Shown here: positions 58,801-64,000 of the stretch, piece after piece
How the letters are laid out: each line of letters begins with the position of its first letter
Numbering within the stretch: position 1 is the first letter of the stretch
Made by a program: the position numbers and the translations under genes
Assembly: GCA_037039925.1 (NCBI GenBank)
Contig: JAXRKP010001519.1
Span: 7,501-71,500, forward strand
Direction: 5' to 3'
Length of the DNA: 64,000 nt
From: Doris montereyensis
Taxonomy: Eukaryota; Mollusca; Gastropoda; Nudibranchia; Dorididae
The notes under the pieces: generated by a model
The model's database searches: none
What the model was told of the DNA's origin: nothing
Seen by the model: only the letters and a program-made list of their open reading frames with translations

Positions 58801-59095
58801 GACAAATTTTTTAAGAAAGACGGAGAAGACGAAAAAATTGAAGGACAAAGAAGACGAAAAAAATGAAGAAAATCGACAGTGACGGAGAAGACGAAAAAAT
58901 TGACGAGAGATGGTAAAGAAGGAGAAGACAAAAAATGAACAGGCAGCAGAGATGGAAAAGACGACAAAATTGGAGAAAGAAAGAAAAGACGAAAAAATTT
59001 AAGAAAGACGGCAAAGACCAAAAAAAATTGGAGAAAGACGTAGAAGTAGAAGATAAAAAATAGGTAAAGAAGGAGAAGACGACAAAATTCAATAA
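58801..59095. repeat. Minisatellite, right end
   Basis: The same gaagacgaaaaaattgaag-type units continue after the right duplicate and end at about 59095, where unique sequence begins (gtgactgcttatgccgctcc). Confidence 0.8.
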
Positions 59096-59937
<842 letters not shown>

Positions 59938-59960
<23 letters not shown>

Positions 59961-60055
59961 TAGGATAAGACTAGATCTATATACTTCCTTTCATTCACTC
60001 TCTATCATTTCTTCTTTCTAGACCCAGTGAGATATAGATCTAGTCTTATAGTTAT
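59938..60055. repeat. Inverted and direct repeats around a GACCCAGT word
   Basis: gactgggtctagaaagaa at 59939-59956 is inverted as ttctttctagacccagt at about 60013-60029; ataagactagatctat at about 59964 is inverted as atagatctagtcttat at about 60035-60050. Together they can form a two-part stem around a ~40-base loop. gacccagtgagata also recurs directly at 59893. Confidence 0.65.
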
Positions 60056-60059
60056 CCAA

Positions 60060-60420
60060 TTTTTTTGTTCTTGTTTCCATACTCACACCCTCTCTCTCCC
60101 TTTCTTTCTTCCCTGTCTTTTTTCTCTATTTTCTCCTCTCTCTATCTCCATCTCACCTTTATTACTTACTTATTTTCATATTTTTAATACATTCTAGATC
60201 TGAACCTTCTATTCTCGCTCATTTGTCACATCCCCTTCTACTACGTTTCTTATCATCACTATCTTTTTCTTTCTTTCTTTCTCCTTTCTGTTTTTTTTCA
60301 CATCACATTGTGTGATGCCTGTAGTACTACTTAGATCTCGATTCTAGATATTTCTCGTTTGTTGTCTGACGAAGGGTCACATGTTTGTTCTGTCTGATTC
60401 TGTCTAAACTTTAAAGGTAA
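60060..60420. other. Pyrimidine-rich intergenic DNA
   Basis: T/C-rich simple sequence with ctttcttt and ctctct words, the opposite strand bias to the DNA on its left. No gene seen. Confidence 0.45.
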
Positions 60421-60429
60421 GCGACAAGG

Positions 60430-62496
60430 TAAAATGATTGCAGAGAAAACAAAAGACGCAAAACCACTGGCAAAATTTACACATGGCGATATGGTTGCGC
60501 AAGTGGCTCATTATCATCGAAAATGCCTGACTTACTTTGTGTTATAAAGTAATGGAAAGATATGCTATTGAACCGGATATAAACCAAGTGGAAAATACTA
60601 TTCTAGCATAATTTTTCTCGTTTTTGGAGGAGGGCGCTTTGGAGGACATGCCGAGAATTTACAAACTTGCGACACGTCGGGAAAATGTTCAATGACCGTT
60701 TAAAAGAATATGTATCAATAGGGACTGAGAGAATACACACCACCCATTTGAAATAAAGGCTTGATAAGACAGCTTTAGAGAAGGCAAGTCTGATAGTGAT
60801 GTAGTAAATATTATGCCCACAGCAAACCTAATCCGGAGAGATATCATCAACCATCAAGTATCTCTTTTGAAAGAACATTTTCAAATCCCATTGACAGTAT
60901 GACAGAAGTGACTCCCATTCTCTGCTGGTGATGAAAATGATATTGATAGGAAGTAGAGTAGAAAATGATCTAAGCATTTGCCAGGAAGAGGCAATGACGC
61001 TCAATCAACTTATTATTTTTAACTCTGTACAGAGAGGAAGAGCAGAATCTGACAGCGCAGAGATACAGAAATGATATAGCAAGTACAAAGAAATGTTAAC
61101 CCCTCTAAACGTCGGCCAAACACGATCAAAAGGTTTAATTGATACACTCTTTCCCTTAGGTATCTGTGTGACTTTTTTAACGGACACTGCCAATTCAGTA
61201 TGCCCCGAGGGTGTTGTTTGTCCATCATCATTGCGGAAAAAAGTTGTTACAACTGCTGCCGTGGACAATATTAATTATAATCCATCATCGGCTACCGCCA
61301 AAGATTCCTTTCATGGCATAGGGATGTCTTTATTTCAAAATTCAACAGAAGAACAGCCTGGCATACCAAAGAAAGCATTAAAAATAAGCCATTAATTCAA
61401 GAATGTAATGGATTTGCCAACAGAATTTACAGAAGTGATGCATATTCTAAACAATGTGTTTAAGCATCAAGTGCCTAGCGTTCACTAACCTATAATGTTT
61501 TAGTCACATTCTGCCGGCAGGACACATGGTTACAGCACGTCTCAGATAAACTGCAAACTTCATCGGAAAACCTAACATTTGCAGTTTTCAATGCTGTTGC
61601 AGAAAATGATGCATGGGACATTTCGATAATCAGTATGTTACCCATGTTGTATGACAGTGCCAATCATATCACCACCGTGAAGCATTGATGTCATTAAGAG
61701 AGCTGTTGAATATCTCAATCCAGGACAAACATCAGTCATTGCTGTTGATCAACCATTATATGTGATTGCCAAACAAGTGCGGTGGACATGGTCAGGAGAA
61801 TATGGAGAAAACAAAATTGATATCTTCCTTGGTGGGTTGCATATAGAGATGGCTGTTCTTAAAATGGTTGGATCTGTACTTGGCGGAAGTGGATGGACCA
61901 AGGCGATAACAAAATTTGGACTGTGTGGGCCTGGTACAGCAGGTTCAATGTTGAAAGCTTCTCACCTCAAGCGTTGCAAGCATGTGCATGAATTTACCGC
62001 CGCAGCTCTTTATTGTCTCCAACAAGACGCATGCCTTCAGGCAATTGACGATGAAACAATTAGAAACTACAAAACCTTCGAAATATGGTGTAAGGAGTCA
62101 AAGGAATGTCATGGAACATGTTTCTACTAGTCATTGATCCTTGAAACTGAGCTCACGAACTTAAAATTCATCAGATCAGTAAGAGGAGATGTTGAATTAT
62201 ATGTAGATTCACTTTATCAATTAACGCCTTAGCTGTTTGCGATGGACCACACAAATTACACGTGGCTGAAATTCTCTGTCAGCTATTAACTCAAAAAAAA
62301 TCCCCGCTGAATGGGGCTGGATTCTCAATAACAATAGCCTTGCTCCATTCGGGACACATATGCCTGAAGCATCCAAATCCTGCCAAGAACTGATCAAGTG
62401 TGGCTGCCGTAAAGTGTGTAGAAAACCTATGGCTGCAGGAAGGCTGCATTACCTTGTACAGAAATGTGCTTTTGTGGAGGGTCTTGCATGTAACTA
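60430..62496 (+). pseudogene. Broken copy of an uncharacterised multicopy invertebrate protein family
   Basis: A chain of plus-strand segments follows the order of a protein family I recall as repeated, unnamed predictions in cnidarian and mollusc genomes. Landmarks: FTHGDMVAQVAHYHRKCLTY (60470-60540); SDSDVVNIMPTANLIRRDII (60780-60850); CPEGVVCPSSLRKKVVTTAA then VDNINYNPSSATAKDSFHG (61200-61320); WLQHVSDKLQTSSENLTFAV (61530-61590); AVEYLNPGQTSVIAVDQPLY (61700-61760); VRWTWSGEYGENK and FLGGLHIEMAVLK (61780-61870); GSGWTKAITKFGLCGPGTAG (61890-61950); NLKFIRSVRRGDVELYVDSL (62160-62215); a final cysteine-rich EASKSCQELIKCGCRKVC (62360-62420). Stops and frame changes separate the blocks (for example 61395 and 61688). 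The function is unknown to me; the copy number in other genomes suggests a mobile or recently amplified gene. Confidence 0.72.
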
Positions 62497-63832
62497 GGAG
62501 AAAAATAAGGTTCGTGTACTGCGATGTACAAAGTGTACATTTTTATGTGTGTTTGTTTATGCGCGCTTGTGTCTGTGTGTGTGTGAGTGACAAAATAATG
62601 CTCTTCTTAAAGTTGATGTATGATTATTTTTGTAGATACTGGTGCGGAATAAGATATTTTGCGTTCTTATGTAATTAGGTGACTTTCTTTGTAAATAAGA
62701 GTATAATTTTAAACAAATAAGAACCACTTACATTGGCTAGAAGACTAAAGCAGTTTCTCTAGTGGTCATTCTCTTCACAATTTCAGTGTTAGTTACAATG
62801 AGAGCTAAGATTAAATCTAACAAATTGTAACACCCAACAGCAAACAATGGGATTTTTTTTCTGTATTGGTCAGTCTAATGGTCAGTCCAGGACTTATTAC
62901 TATCGTTTTGTCGTCTTGATTGTGAAGTATAAGCAAACCCAAATACTTATATTTCAATTTTGTTTAAAACTTGCTTATTTGGTCAATTTAGCCGGAAGTT
63001 CAGTAATAGTAATGCTGGGCATTTGAGACAATTTTTCAAATTTGAAGAGATTGGTTGAGAGAAAACATTTTTTGAGGAGATTTGAGATAACATTTCTTTA
63101 GGAGATTAGAAGAGACTACGACACGAGGCCTGTAAATCGCTAATTTTTAAATTTTGGACATTTGGTTTGAAAACGCTCTTTTCAGCTTTTTGGGGCACCT
63201 CAATGTGCTTACCATTTCAAAACAAAAAAATTGACATTTCGGAAAAAATAGGCTAACTCAATACTAGAATTTTTATAACCTCAGCTATTTTCAAGTTTCT
63301 GGCATCACTATTGACTTCGCTAGGTTGCCCCAAAAATCTGCTATTTTCACGTTTTTGGAAATTGCAAAGGCCTTTCTTTCGCTAACTTTCAAATCCCTGT
63401 AACTTTGTTAAAAATCGTAGAAAGATAATTTTGGTATCGATGTCCTTACAATAACAATTTTTTTCCAATAGTGTATGACATGAGCACTAATAGAAATATT
63501 TCAATTTCGGTTTTGACAGCCTAGTAAAATAACTGAAAAGAACTTTTAAAGGGGCATGTAAAAATTCCATGATAACAATGCCCCTTCTACAATGATACAC
63601 TAATTCATTTGCTTGCCACGTGTTTTCTAATGGAGAGTTAAAAGGTCTGTGAAAAAGATCATGACGACATGTCAATTTAAAAACCAGTTTGAGCCAAAGC
63701 AAACATTATGTATGACAGTCTTCCTCTATCTACATCCAGATACTCTTTTACAAAAAAGCAAGTAAAAAAAACTTGAGCCAAATATGCTTCGTGTCAACCT
63801 TCATAAAATAATCGCACACGGCATTAAACACA
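62497..63832. other. AT-rich intergenic DNA
   Basis: A short GTGTGT run at 62572-62586; otherwise no supported gene. The stretch 63120-63470 has the look of an old interspersed repeat similar in style to 12440-13000, but no clear alignment was established. Confidence 0.4.
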
Positions 63833-63834
63833 TA

Positions 63835-64000
63835 CAGTCGCGTTTTGATATTCCGAACACCTCCATTCCGATCAATTTGTTCGGATTATCGAATCACTGA
63901 TCAAAGGGACACATTTTGAATCGGCGAAAGCCTTCTCAACTTACACTAATGAAGGTCTGGTGCATTTTACGGGGACAGAGCACAACGATGCTGTTCATCA
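63835..64000. mobile_element. Tigger-like element, 5' end cut by the window
   Basis: After TA at 63833-63834 it starts cagtcgcgttttgatattcc, matching the element at 46772 over the whole visible part, including ttgttcggattatcgaatca, gatcaaagggacacattttg and acagagcacaacgatgctg. Confidence 0.75.

Overview
The window is eukaryotic nuclear DNA from an invertebrate animal. A lophotrochozoan, probably a mollusc and perhaps a gastropod, fits best, but that is inference from the gene and repeat types and not from any marker. Genes are split by introns with GT..AG sites, there are no operons, and most of the sequence is intron, intergenic DNA or transposon relic. I see four gene models. (1) A + strand MISP/AKAP2-like cytoskeletal protein, last exons only (2184-8304). 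(2) A - strand BTB-BACK-kelch protein with four consistent exons (21301 down to 17039). (3) PLGRKT, the plasminogen receptor Plg-RKT, on the + strand (32283-39765, four coding exons). (4) A tentative three-exon gene for a protein of about 106 residues on the - strand (49204-46051).

The first three genes share an oddity: their splice sites and family motifs are intact, but the reading frame slips by one base at several places. All four PLGRKT slips and the kelch slip are at single-base runs. This looks more like uncorrected long-read errors than gene decay, so many conceptual translations here break artificially.

Layout. 1-2183 is intron or upstream DNA with a perfect hairpin at the edge and a CT microsatellite of about 475 bp. 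2.2-10.5 kb is the MISP-like gene, with a mariner relic, tRNA-derived SINEs and a MITE in the 3' UTR. 10.5-17 kb has no recognised gene; SINEs and one LINE tail lie in its right part. 17-21.3 kb is the kelch gene. 24.16-27.59 kb is a near full-length RTE-like LINE whose 5' UTR holds tandem monomers. 27.74-29.79 kb is a second, internally deleted copy of the kelch gene and its flank. 30.2-32.1 kb holds a LINE tail, a Merlin transposase relic and a SINE. 32.2-39.8 kb is PLGRKT, its introns carrying a truncated RTE copy with target-site duplication and a CR1/Jockey-like LINE that is itself split by a SINE. 42.2-45.45 kb is a nest: a Tc1/mariner relic joined to an RTE copy, which is interrupted by a 786-bp Tigger/pogo-like element with a precise empty site elsewhere in the window. 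46-49.2 kb is the small gene with two more transposons in its large intron.

49.9-60 kb is dominated by purine-rich tandem DNA: GA microsatellites and a minisatellite of about 5.6 kb with a higher-order period near 350 bp, flanked by direct copies of a block offset by about 6.28 kb. 60.4-62.5 kb carries a broken copy of an uncharacterised multicopy protein family of aquatic invertebrates, the least understood coding-like object here. The window ends inside another Tigger-like element. I found no bacterial-type system, CRISPR array or functional tRNA or rRNA gene.
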